DNA from: Candidatus Propionivibrio dominans
GTDB taxonomy: Bacteria > Pseudomonadota > Gammaproteobacteria > Burkholderiales > Rhodocyclaceae
DNA: 64,000 nt
Assembly (NCBI GenBank): GCA_016709335.1
Contig: JADJNC010000009.1
Span: 62,001 to 126,000, forward strand
Direction of reading: 5' to 3'
This document shows positions 8,020 through 16,442 of the stretch, one piece after another. Position 1 is the stretch's first letter. Every line of letters begins with the position of its first letter. The position numbers were made by a program, and so were the translations under genes. Below the pieces are notes generated by a model. The model saw nothing but the letters and a program-made list of their open reading frames with translations. It had not been told where the DNA came from and ran no database searches.

Positions 8020-11000
8020 GCGCGTACTCCTGTTCTGGTGCCGCTCGGGAACCAGCCGCAAATTCATTCACGTATTCGGCCACCACCAGCTGGTTGATGA
8101 TGCGGGAGGCGTCCGGGTCGAGTTTGATCTTGTGGCGAGTCTGGAACTCGCCGATCACCAGCGGCATCATCATCCGTTCGAAGTAGCTTTCGTTGGCCAG
8201 AAGCTGGGTGTTTTGCAGCACCTGCTCGTCGGCCTGCTGCTTGACGCCGGAGAGAGCGTCGAAGATGCGCCGTTCGTTTTCGGACACGGCAGTTCGCTCA
8301 AGCAGCCGTTTGTGGATGCGCGTGTATTTGGCGTCACCGTGGTATTTGGCGCGGAGCTGATTGTTCTGCCGGTTCAGTTCCTTGACCTGGTCGTGGATGG
8401 CGTTGAGCGCGCCAATATTGGCGGTCATCTCTTCCTGAGTCACTTCGTTCAGTTTCTTTTTCTTGAACAGCCGCTCCAGCTCTTCCTTGAGGGTGATGAA
8501 TTTTGGGTCCTGTGGGTCGAAGTTATCGGCCAGGGCTTCCCGAGTCTGACGCAGAGTGTTTTTCAGCTTGTCGGCCAGCACCAGCTCTACTTGCCCAACC
8601 TTGGTGAACATGAACAGTACGTCTTCCAGGGCAATGTTGAGCAGATTGCTGGTGTCGGCACTGGATTCGATGCTTTCCTTGAGGTTGAGCAGGTCGAGGT
8701 GATTGCAGGTTTCGCGGTAAAGCTGATTCAGTTTCTGGAAATCGAGCTGCTGGAGGAATCCGTAATCGCCCTGCAGGCGGATCAGGTTGTAAAGGCTGCG
8801 GGCATCGGCCAGTGCTTTTTTCAGGGCCAGCACCGTCGCGCGGACCTGGATCTGGCTGATCTGCTGTGAGAAGATCTCGGCGTTTTCGGTGTTAAAGCGG
8901 AACATGATGTCCTTGATCGCCTCGATCTCCTGGGCAATCTCCTCAGTGGACTTGAACAGATTCGAGTAGTGCTCCAATTCATCGCCTAGCTCAGCCTGCA
9001 GCTCGTCGAAATAGGCCTTGTTGGTGGCGTCGAACTCCTTGCGGATGTCGGCGAAATCGACGACATAGCCGTAGCGAAAATCCTTGTAGGGGCGATTAAC
9101 GCGGGTGAGTGCCTGGAGCAGGTTGTGCTTGCGAATCACCCGGCCGACGTAGAGCTTCTTCAGCCGACGGGCATCAAAGCCGGTGAGTAGCATGTTGTAG
9201 ACGAACAGCAGGTCGATCTTGCCTGCCTTGAAATCCTCTACCCAATCTTTGCGCTCTTCCTTGCTGCCAACATCGTGCAGGATCAGCTCGCCGCCTTTGA
9301 CTTTGTTTTCAAGCATCGTTTTGGCGGCGTAACTGTCAGGCAGGCGGGCTGCGATTAAATCTTGTGCAGAGTCTTTCAATGCGTAATGGGGCCGAGCTTG
9401 ATCCGCATAGACCGTATTGAAAATCTCGAACATCTGCTTCGCCTGCTCGGAGCTGTCACAGATCACCATGCCACCGATAGTGGCGTCGTTCAGCGCGCTC
9501 CGGCTTTTTTCAAAGTCGCGGATGATGTAGTCGAGCATCGGCTCGACAAAGCGCGGATGCGCGTAGAGGAGCTTGCGGTCGATATCGCCCTGCTGAAGTT
9601 CCACTGCGGCGAGAGCCTCTTGCAGCGATAGTTTGTAGTTGGTGGCAATCTCCTCGCGGATCAGGCGCAGGGTGTAGCCGTCGGCGATGGAGGCGTTGTA
9701 GTAGTACTTGTGAATGTAGTCCCCGAACAGGGCGCGGGAGTTGTAGTCGATGCCAAGCAGCGGCGTGCCGGTGAGGCCGATCTTGATGGCATTCCGGTCT
9801 GACTGACTGAGGTTGGCGAGAAAGCTGCCCTTTGGGTTGTAGCTGCGGTGCACCTCATCGAGAAAGTAGATCCGCTGAATGCTGACATCGTAATCTTCGG
9901 TGCGCACCACATCCGGGTCATCCTCGAACTTCTGAATATTGACCACGGTGATCTCCGGCCTACCGGAGTGGTTGTGCAGGGCCTGGGTAGCTTTGATGTC
10001 GCGGGCAAAGGCTTCGCGAGTGTCGATGGTATGCACCGTCAGCCCCCGGCTGGAAAATTCCCGCTGTGCCTGGATAAGCAGGTCGATCCTGTCGACGATG
10101 AAGTAGAACTTGGGGATGATTCCCTGGCGCTGAAAATAGTCGGTCAGAAAGCGGGTGTTGTAATAGGCCAGCGCAGTTTTGCCGCTGCCCTGGGTGTGCC
10201 AGATGATCCCCTTGCGTACACCGGCATCGAGCTTTCTTTCTATCGCCTTGGTGGCGAAGATCTGGGGGTAACGCATGACGTGCTTGTGCATACCGTCGGT
10301 ATCGTTCACATAGACCAGGGCGTATTGCAGAAGGAATGACAGGCGGTCGCGGCTGTACAGGGAAGTGCAGATCCGGTTGGTTGGCGTGTCGGGCGATTTA
10401 TTGCCGATGAATTCCGGACTGTGTTTGATGACGTTCAAGTTGTTGTCGCGTAGAACTGCGTTTTCGACGGCGTCGTCCACGTCGGCCAGCAGGTCTGCCA
10501 GATTTAGATCCTCCTCTTCGCGGAAATAGTTGAAGGTCGGCGCATCGTATGACGGGCTGGCATAGAACGCACCCTCGATGGGTTGTGGCGAGCCGTCGTC
10601 GTACTCCATGTTGTTGGAGAAAACCATCAACTGGGTGATGTTGATGAAGCGGCGGAAACGGTGGTTACGGCAACGCGTGATAATGCGGTTGCGCTCAGCG
10701 AGTACGCCTTCGCGGTTGTTGGGTTTTTGACCTCGATGAAGGTCAGCGGCATGCCGTTGATGACCAGAGTGATGTCGGGCCGAAACTCGTCGTCGCCATT
10801 CTTGCAGGTCAACTCGGTGACGACATGGGAGCTGTTGTTGTCAAAGTCAGCAAAGTCGATCAGCCGGGTGCCGGAGCGTTCTGTGAGCTTTTCGTAGAAG
10901 GCTTTACCAAGATCTTCGTTTTCCAGCGAGAGTTTGACATCGGCCAACAGCCGATCGATATTGGCGCTCTCAATGCCGGGATTGATACGGGCGATGGCGG

Positions 11001-11151
11001 CATGGAACAGTTTCGGGAAGATATTGGTCTCTTCGTCCCATACGGCATTCTTGAGCGAGAGGTAGCTGTAGCCCAGCCTCACCAGATGCAGAATGCAGGG
11101 GATTTTGACTCTTGAGTCTTCACTGAAAATCATCAGACCAAATCTCTCCAT
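8006..11151 (-). CDS. hsdR: Type I restriction enzyme subunit R, interrupted by a single frameshift
   Basis: Two overlapping frames make one HsdR. The upstream part (ATG 11151 to about 10724) carries the PD-(D/E)xK nuclease core (FRPDITLVINGMPLTFIEVK). The downstream part (to 8006) carries the SF2 translocase: Walker A HTQGSGKT, DExH-type FLDEVHRS, motif III GLTGTPLLG, then a long helical C-terminal domain that docks on HsdM. The break lies at a T5 run (10724-10728; A5 on the coding strand). With A6 the protein reads EVKKPNNREG, the usual HsdR sequence, and would be about 1,048 residues, a normal length. Either a sequencing error or an off-state is possible. HsdR provides ATP-driven translocation and cleavage. 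Confidence 0.88.
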
Positions 11152-11183
11152 TCATGTTCTGCGAGTGCAGGCCTGCCGCTCAC

Positions 11184-11669
11184 CTACTCAACGACTTTTG
11201 CCGAGAGGAACAACAGCAGCAGGTTATCCGGCGATGCCGCAAAGCCGAAGTTCCGGTAATACCCTGCCGCCTGCTCATCCAGCGCATCGACGAACAAGCC
11301 AATCCCGCCTGCCTCGGCGTAGATGCGCTGCGCCCGTGTCAGGGCATCGACCAGCAGCAGTTCGCCCAGCCCCTTGCCCTGATACTGCCTATCGACAGCC
11401 AAGCGGCCCAGCCGCACACCGGGGATGCGACGCGGCAACTTCTTGCGCCAGGCTTCCGGTAGATGCCGGTTCTCGAGTTCTGCCAGCGTCAGCGCGTAAT
11501 AGCCGCAGATGCAGGTTGGCGCTTCCTCGCGAACGGCGACAAAGGTTTTCGACAGCCCCTTTTCCTGATGCTGGCGGGCGACCTGCCGTAGCCAGTCGTT
11601 CAGTTCCTGGCGGCCGCAGTCAAAACCCTGCCGGTCATGATCCCCAGCTAAAGCTCGTACCTGCATCAT
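11184..11669 (-). CDS. GNAT-family acetyltransferase toxin, TacT-like
   Basis: A 161-residue GNAT protein. The acetyl-CoA binding segment is RLGRLAVDRQYQGKGLGELL (V/I-x-x-x-x-Q/R-G-x-G-x-G/A pattern QYQGKGLG). Before it lies GYYALTLAELENRHLP, typical of TacT/AtaT-type toxins, and after it AAGYYRNFGFAAS. These toxins acetylate the amino group of aminoacyl-tRNA and block translation. It overlaps the 3' end of the upstream antitoxin gene by 35 bases, the usual antitoxin-first order. It lies next to hsdR in the same orientation, so the TA pair may help stabilise the island. The target tRNA cannot be predicted from sequence. Confidence 0.88.
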   Translation of the reverse strand: MMQVRALAGDHDRQGFDCGRQELNDWLRQVARQHQEKGLSKTFVAVREEAPTCICGYYALTLAELENRHLPEAWRKKLPRRIPGVRLGRLAVDRQYQGKGLGELLLVDALTRAQRIYAEAGGIGLFVDALDEQAAGYYRNFGFAASPDNLLLLFLSAKVVE

Positions 11670-11946
11670 CTCGCCTGGCCTTCTGGTAACGCTTCAGGGC
11701 GGCCTTCAGCCTGGCATTCGGCTTGGGCGGGTTTTCCATCAGGTCGAGCAACCAGTTCCAGTCGCGCGGCGAGAGGCGGATGACTTCTTGCCGCTCGATG
11801 ACTTCCTGTGCCTCTTTAAGCGCAGCTTGAACCAGAAACTGATTGACCGTAGCACCGGTCAGTTCGGCGGCACGGCACAAGGTTTCATAAACCTCGTGGG
11901 GCACGCGAGCACCGATGCGATCTTGCTTGGCAATAGCGGTTCCCAT
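11635..11946 (-). CDS. DUF1778 (TacA-like) antitoxin, ribbon-helix-helix type
   Basis: A 103-residue protein starting at the ATG before GTAIAKQDRIGARVP. The N-terminal half is a ribbon-helix-helix DNA-binding region (RIGARVPHEVYETLCRAAEL, then TVNQFLVQAALKEAQEVIE). The C-terminal tail (RLSPRDWNWLLDLMENPP) is the part that wraps the GNAT toxin in this family. It precedes and overlaps the toxin gene, so the pair is translationally coupled and probably autoregulated by binding its own promoter. An AT-rich upstream stretch (about 11947-11990) is the likely operator, but no operator palindrome could be fixed by eye. Confidence 0.88.
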   Translation of the reverse strand: MGTAIAKQDRIGARVPHEVYETLCRAAELTGATVNQFLVQAALKEAQEVIERQEVIRLSPRDWNWLLDLMENPPKPNARLKAALKRYQKARRDDAGTSFSWGS

Positions 11947-12235
11947 TTTTCACCTCCATTAATTGCTTGAGATGCTCAGTGTATCACTGTCGCCATTATG
12001 GCGCCAGATTGCCGGACGACATGTAAAAGCAGCGTCGTGTGATTGTTTCTCTGGACCTTTGCTTTGATCGTCAACGTGCATTTCGAATTCCGGCCACCAG
12101 GCGATATGTGGAGCAGACCAGGGGCTGGACGCCATAGCGACGGTCTCGCAGCTTTTCCGGCAAAAATCCTATTGGCTCTCATCTTGTTGTGAATCACGAC
12201 ACGCCATAAGCATATCAAGCACAGAATCTTGTTAG

Positions 12236-12346
12236 GGAGCCGCCGAGCAAGTGTCTATACGTCATTCCAGCGAACGCCGGAATCCAGAAAATTCAAGGTA
12301 CTGGACACCGGCTTCTGCCGGTGTGACGGCTTATTCAGCGTTTCCT
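12236..12346 (-). repeat. MITE-like repeat R1, copy 1
   Basis: About 111 bases, inverted relative to the copies at 24625-24782 and 33276-33385. The ends are imperfect terminal inverted repeats related to GGAAACGCTGAATAAG. The interior holds two palindromes (ACACCGGC..GCCGGTGT and ATTCC..GGAAT). It has no coding capacity. It lies in the 631-base gap between the antitoxin gene and cobU, together with an R3 copy. Confidence 0.8.
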
Positions 12347-12408
12347 TAGGCAATAGATGGAGCTCGTGTCGGTGGGAGCGATTGATTTCGTAACTGTTAT
12401 CCTTGAAA

Positions 12409-12573
12409 CCACAGTTGAGCGCGTCAAATTGGCCGCGACACCAAGTTTGGCGAGGGTTTGGCCCTCACCCCGACCCTCTCCCGCAGGGAGAGGGGGTTTG
12501 CACCCTTCGCCCTGCGGGAGAAGGGCCGGGGATGAGGGCCTACGATATTGGCATTACGCTCAACTGCGTTTTT
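12409..12573 (+). repeat. MITE-like repeat R3, copy 1
   Basis: About 165 bases with terminal inverted repeats around CAGTTGAGCG and two strong internal hairpins built from CCCTCTCCCGCAGGGAGAGGG and related arms. A near-identical copy in the opposite orientation lies at 16207-16373. It ends 5 bases from the cobU stop codon, so its hairpins could act as that gene's terminator. Confidence 0.85.
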
Positions 12574-12577
12574 AGGG

Positions 12578-13123
12578 TTATTTGAGCACCAGCGGCAAAC
12601 CCGCCACCACCAGCGTCACCTTCTCGCAAACCGCTGCGACGCGCTGATTGAGCCGGCCCTGTTCATCGGCGAACAGGCGCGACACGGCGGCCATCGGTAC
12701 CACACCCCAACCCACTTCATTGGATACGATGACGATCTTTCCCGGCAGTTGCGGCAAGGTGTCGATCAGCGCCTGCACTTCGCGTTTGAACAACGGGCAG
12801 TCGAGCGGCTGGCCGGCCTCGGCCTGACGCGCCGCGCTTCCGGCAAATAGCAGATTCGACAGCCACAATGTCAGGCAGTCCACCAGCAGGCAGACCTCGG
12901 GCGCCGCATGCTGCTGCAAGCTCGCCGCCAGTTCGAGGGGCGATTCAACCAGCCCCCAGGTCGCCGGACGCCGTGCCCGATGATGCGCAATCCGTTGCTC
13001 CATTTCGCTATCGAGGGCCTGCGCGGTGGCCACGTAAATGACGCGCAGGCCACTTGCTGCCGCACGATTTTCCGCGTAAGTGCTCTTACCCGAACGGGCG
13101 CCGCCGATGATCAGTTCTCTCAT
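12578..13123 (-). CDS. cobU: Bifunctional adenosylcobinamide kinase / adenosylcobinamide-phosphate guanylyltransferase
   Basis: From the ATG at 13123 the 181-residue protein starts MRELIIGGARSGKSTYAE. The P-loop GGARSGKS lies at residues 7-14, followed by a Tyr/Ala pattern and VDCLTLWLSNL (Walker B-like). EVGWGVVPM and GRLNQRVA near the C-terminus are hallmark CobU/CobP motifs. It phosphorylates adenosylcobinamide and transfers GMP to make AdoCbi-GDP, the activated corrin for nucleotide-loop assembly. The frame is open 16 codons further upstream, but that extension is not conserved in character. It is divergent from cobT-cobS-cobC, which supply the next steps. Confidence 0.93.
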   Translation of the reverse strand: MRELIIGGARSGKSTYAENRAAASGLRVIYVATAQALDSEMEQRIAHHRARRPATWGLVESPLELAASLQQHAAPEVCLLVDCLTLWLSNLLFAGSAARQAEAGQPLDCPLFKREVQALIDTLPQLPGKIVIVSNEVGWGVVPMAAVSRLFADEQGRLNQRVAAVCEKVTLVVAGLPLVLK

Positions 13124-13559
13124 GCTGCAAGTGTACTTCGAAAGTCGCACCAGCGACTCAAGACGATGCAATCGGGCACCGAGCGTGTAAAGGCCATCAA
13201 GGAATGGAGCAGAGTGTGGGTTCTTGAACTCATCGAGACCTGAACCTGCGGTGGCTCGATTTAAACGAGCAGATTGTCTGATGCGCCGATGCTGGATCCC
13301 GGCTTGCGCCGGGATGACGGTTCATTTGAGATTTGTGCATGGGTTGGCCCTCCAGGTTGGGGGGCGAGATTTGGAATTCGCGGAGCATGCTCCGTGCCAA
13401 TCGAGCGATTCCGGCTGCAAAGCCGGAATGCGCCCTGCAAGGGAGGGAAAAGTGCAGTTCGGCATTGCTGCGGCAATGCGTCAATCCATGCCCGTTGGCA
13501 TGGGAGCACGAGCGTATAATCGCTCCTTTTTGCAGGCGCTTGCAGCAAGCGATTTTCCC
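13124..13559. other. 436-base cobU-cobT divergent intergenic region
   Basis: Holds a hairpin resembling the internal palindromes of R2 (GATCCCGGCTTGCGCCGGGATGA, about 13291-13315), a palindrome GGAGCATGCTCC (about 13382-13393) and a small hairpin beside cobT. A cobalamin riboswitch would be expected here, but its conserved cores (AACTGT-type loop, GCCACTG B12 box) were not found. Confidence 0.5.
13510..13531 (+). promoter_or_regulatory. Perfect -10 hexamer inside a small hairpin before cobT
   Basis: TATAAT at 13515-13520 is flanked by the arms GAGCG and CGCTC, then CT5. It can be read as a promoter -10 element (the best -35 matches upstream are weak) or as a weak intrinsic terminator with a 5-bp stem. 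It lies 40 bases before the cobT ATG. Confidence 0.4.
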
Positions 13560-14600
13560 ATGCACTTATCCATTTCTCCTCCTGGCAGCGAACTCGATGC
13601 GGCCCTGCAAAACAGGATCGACAACAAGACCAAGCCACCGGGAGCACTCGGCCAGCTTGAACAACTGGCGCTGCAAATCGGGCGGATTCAGCAGACGCTG
13701 ACGCCGGTTTTTTCGCATCCGCACGTCCTTGTTTTTGCCGGCGATCACGGCGCCGCGAGGGCCGGCGTCTCGGCTTTCCCGCAGGAAGTGACCTGGCAGA
13801 TGGTCGAGAATTTTCTATCCGGCGGTGCGGCGATCAACATTTTCGCCCGCCACAACGGTCTGGCGCTGAAGGTCATTGACGCCGGCGTGGCGCATGATTT
13901 TGGCCAGCGTGCCGGGCTGATCGACGCCAAAATTGCCCCCGGTACGCGCAACTATCTGGAGCAGCCGGCGATGAGCGCCGCCGAGTGTGCTGCGGCACTG
14001 GCCAAAGGCGCGGAAATCGCCCGCACGCTGGCGGATGAGGGATGCAATGTCGTCGGCTTCGGCGAAATGGGCATCGGTAATACCGCGGCGGCCTCGCTGA
14101 TCACCCATGCGCTTACCGGCACTGCGCTCGTCGATTGCATCGGGCGCGGCACCGGCCTCGATGACGCCGGGCTGGCGCGCAAGCGCGAGCTGCTGGCGCA
14201 GGCCGCCCGGCGAGCGGCGCTGCCGGCGAAGGCCGACGCACACACGGTGCTGGCCGAGTTCGGCGGCTTCGAGATGGTCATGATGACCGGCGCCATGCTT
14301 GCTGCGGCGGAACGCGGCATGACGCTGCTCATCGACGGCTTCATCGTCACCTCGGCGCTGCTCGCCGCTGCCCGCATCGCACCGGCGATCCGCGAATACT
14401 GCATTTTCTGTCACCGCTCGGCCGAGCCGGGACACGTCGCGCAACTGGAGGATTTGCAGGCCGAACCGCTGATCGATCTCGGCCTGCGCCTCGGCGAAGG
14501 CACCGGTGCGGCGCTGGCCTGGCCGCTGGTCAACGCCGCCGTCGCCTTCCTCAACGAGATGGCCAGCTTCGAGGCGGCGGGCGTGAGCGAGAGGATTTGA
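13560..14600 (+). CDS. cobT: Nicotinate-nucleotide--dimethylbenzimidazole phosphoribosyltransferase
   Basis: From the ATG at 13560 the protein has 346 residues, the normal length. The open frame extends upstream to 13224 without CobT-like sequence. Visible family motifs are [35 protein letters not shown], the glycine-rich [13 protein letters not shown], and [16 protein letters not shown]. The C-terminal [20 protein letters not shown] contains the conserved glutamate of the catalytic region. The enzyme transfers ribose-5-phosphate from nicotinate mononucleotide to the lower ligand base, giving alpha-ribazole phosphate for cobalamin. The product feeds CobS, encoded downstream; a repeat (14702-14899) lies between them. 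Confidence 0.94.
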   Translation: MHLSISPPGSELDAALQNRIDNKTKPPGALGQLEQLALQIGRIQQTLTPVFSHPHVLVFAGDHGAARAGVSAFPQEVTWQMVENFLSGGAAINIFARHNGLALKVIDAGVAHDFGQRAGLIDAKIAPGTRNYLEQPAMSAAECAAALAKGAEIARTLADEGCNVVGFGEMGIGNTAAASLITHALTGTALVDCIGRGTGLDDAGLARKRELLAQAARRAALPAKADAHTVLAEFGGFEMVMMTGAMLAAAERGMTLLIDGFIVTSALLAAARIAPAIREYCIFCHRSAEPGHVAQLEDLQAEPLIDLGLRLGEGTGAALAWPLVNAAVAFLNEMASFEAAGVSERI

Positions 14601-14701
14601 AGTCAAATGCTTCACCACCAAGACACCAAGGACACAAAGATTCACCAGGAAAAGCTTGGGGTCAAGCTGGTTTTCCTCGGTGCTGGTGGGTCGCGGTTTA
14701 T

Positions 14702-14899
14702 TCATTTCCACGCTCGTCACCCCGGCGCACCCCAGGGGTATTTCCTTCGGGGCAAAAGCCGGGGTCCAGCTCGTTTATCCGATTGTTTTTATGGCTATCG
14801 GAGGACGGTACTGGATTCCGGCTTTTGCCGGAATGAGCGCGAAGCCTGGCCTCGGGCCACGGCTTGGGTGGGGTTTATCCATTGATTCGCAGCCTCTGA
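14702..14899 (-). repeat. MITE-like repeat R2, copy 1
   Basis: About 198 bases, inverted relative to the copies at 17984-18182 and 24343-24546. One end begins CAGAGGCTGYGAATYAATGGA. The interior carries the same two palindromic blocks (CATTCCGGC..GCCGGAATCCAGTACC and GCTGGACCCCGGCTT..GGGTGACGAGCG). The far-end inverted repeat is eroded in this copy. It ends 10 bases before the cobS start codon. Confidence 0.85.
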
Positions 14900-14909
14900 C
14901 GACCTGCCC

Positions 14910-15665
14910 ATGTTTATTCGTACTGAACTCGAATACTTCTTCGGCGCTATCCGCTTCTTTACGCGCTTGCCGGTACCTGCCTGGGTAGGGCACAGCAGCG
15001 AGGCGCTGGAGCGTTCTTCGCGTTATTTTCCGGCGGTCGGGCTGATCGTCGGCGGTATCGCGGCGCTGGTTTTTTTCCTGACCTCGTTCGTGTGGCCAAA
15101 AACGCTGGCGGTGCTGGCTTCGATGGCGATTACGCTCTACGTCACCGGTGCATTTCACGAAGATGGCTGGAGCGACATGGTCGATGGCTTTGGCGGCGGC
15201 TGGGGAAAGTCGCAGATCCTGGCGATCATGAAGGACTCGCGCATCGGCAGTTTTGGCGCGGTGGCGCTGGTCATGCTGATGCTCGCCAAGTTTTGCGCGC
15301 TGGTCGAGATCGATCTGCTGCTGATCCCGGCGGCGCTGATTGCCGGGCATGCCTTCTCCCGCCTGTGTGCTACCACCCTGCTGCGCGCGCTCGACTATGT
15401 GCGCGACGAAGGCAAGTCGAAGCCACTGGCCACCCGCATCGGACGCGGCGAACTGGCTTTCGCGGCACTCACCGCGCTGCTACCTCTGCTCCTGTTGCCG
15501 CTGCGGCAGGCCGTCATCGGCGTACTTTTTGCCGTGCTCGCCACGCTCTGGCTGGCACGCCTGTTCAAGCGGCAAATCGGCGGCTATACCGGTGATTGCC
15601 TGGGCGCCACGCAGCAGCTCTCCGAAGTCGCCTTCTACTGCGGAATGCTGTGCAGATTTTCCTGA
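14910..15665 (+). CDS. cobS: Adenosylcobinamide-GDP ribazoletransferase (cobalamin synthase)
   Basis: A 251-residue polytopic inner-membrane protein. It starts MFIRTELEYFFGAIRFFTRLPVP; the FFGAxxFFTRLPVP pattern is diagnostic. Conserved acidic motifs on the membrane face are GAFHEDGWSDMVDGFGGGW and IMKDSRIGSFGAVAL, which hold the Mg-binding aspartates. At least five hydrophobic segments follow. The C-terminal GGYTGDCLGATQQLSEVAFY is also a family signature. It joins AdoCbi-GDP (from CobU) and alpha-ribazole(-phosphate) (from CobT). cobC overlaps its last 16 bases, so the two are probably co-translated. Confidence 0.95.
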   Translation: MFIRTELEYFFGAIRFFTRLPVPAWVGHSSEALERSSRYFPAVGLIVGGIAALVFFLTSFVWPKTLAVLASMAITLYVTGAFHEDGWSDMVDGFGGGWGKSQILAIMKDSRIGSFGAVALVMLMLAKFCALVEIDLLLIPAALIAGHAFSRLCATTLLRALDYVRDEGKSKPLATRIGRGELAFAALTALLPLLLLPLRQAVIGVLFAVLATLWLARLFKRQIGGYTGDCLGATQQLSEVAFYCGMLCRFS

Positions 15666-16156
15666 TCCGTCATCCGCGCCCGCTGATCGACGCCGGCGTC
15701 TGTTACGGCCGGCTCGATATCGACTGTGCCGACGCGCAGCACGTTGCCGCTCGCCTGCGAGCCTTGCTGCCGGAAGGCACGCCCGTCATCTCCAGCCCAC
15801 TGCGCCGCGCCAGGCAACTGGCCGAGGCGCTTGACCCGCAGGCGAGCATCGACGCACGACTGACCGAGGTCGACTTCGGCGAGTGGGAGGGCCAGACGTG
15901 GAACGATATCGGTCGCGACGCGCTCGATGCCTGGGCCGCCGACGTTTTCAACTTCTGCCCGCCCGGCGGCGAATCGCCAGCCCGCCTGCAACAGCGTGCC
16001 ATCGACTTTGCCGCCTCGCTGGCTGGCTCGCGTGTCGCTTTGGTCACCCACGCCGGGGTCATGCGCGCCCTGGTGGGTCACTGGCGGCAGCTCCCGCTTG
16101 CCGAATGGACGCAACTGAAATTCGAGTTCGGCAGCATCACGGAGATCGAAATTTGA
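15650..16156 (+). CDS. cobC: Histidine phosphatase, probable alpha-ribazole phosphatase
   Basis: A phosphoglycerate-mutase-like phosphatase of about 168 residues. The N-terminal phosphohistidine motif is LIRHPRP (the usual RHG replaced by RHP), followed by YGRLDIDC, SSPLRRARQLAE, EVDFGEWEGQTW and the second histidine motif LVTHAGVMRALVGHW. I choose the GTG at 15650, which places the core strand (VQIFLIRH) at the start and overlaps cobS by 16 bases; the frame is open back to 15596. It dephosphorylates alpha-ribazole phosphate or cobalamin phosphate in the last steps of B12 assembly. The His-Pro in place of His-Gly is unusual but occurs in CobC-like proteins. Confidence 0.85.
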   Translation: MQIFLIRHPRPLIDAGVCYGRLDIDCADAQHVAARLRALLPEGTPVISSPLRRARQLAEALDPQASIDARLTEVDFGEWEGQTWNDIGRDALDAWAADVFNFCPPGGESPARLQQRAIDFAASLAGSRVALVTHAGVMRALVGHWRQLPLAEWTQLKFEFGSITEIEI

Positions 16157-16206
16157 ATCTGGAATCCACCGCGAAGGCGCAAAGGGAACGCAAAGCTATG
16201 ACCCTA

Positions 16207-16373
16207 AAATACGCAGTTGAGCGTAATGCCAATATCGTAGGCCCTCATCCCCGGCCCTTCTCCCGCAGGGAGAAGGGTGCAAACCCCCTCTCCCTGCGGG
16301 AGGGTCGGGGTGAGGGCCGACCCCTCGCCAAACATGGTGTTGCAGTCAATTTGTCGCGCTCAAATGCGGTTTC
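16207..16373 (-). repeat. MITE-like repeat R3, copy 2
   Basis: About 167 bases, inverted relative to 12409-12573 and very similar across its length. The two copies bracket cobU-cobT-cobS-cobC. Terminal inverted repeats are ACGCAGTTGAGCG-like, and the strong GC hairpins are conserved. It starts about 50 bases after the cobC stop and ends about 70 bases before the methyltransferase start. Confidence 0.85.
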
Positions 16374-16442
16374 TAGGATGACTTCGCGTTTCCAGCACTT
16401 CTCTGCGATTCCTTGCTTCTTTGCGCCTTTGCGGTGGATGTT

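Noticed and set aside
7276-8097. 273-codon plus-strand frame opposite hsdM
   Set aside because: Shadow of hsdM, which has clear methyltransferase motifs on the minus strand.
13280-13535. Possible cobalamin riboswitch before cobT
   Set aside because: There is a GGGAA and a hairpin with TATAAT, but the conserved cores (AACTGT-type segment, GCCACTG box) are missing. A covariance-model search (Rfam Cobalamin) would decide.
13815-14720. 301-codon minus-strand frame across cobT
   Set aside because: Antisense to an unmistakable CobT; no independent motifs or ribosome-binding site.
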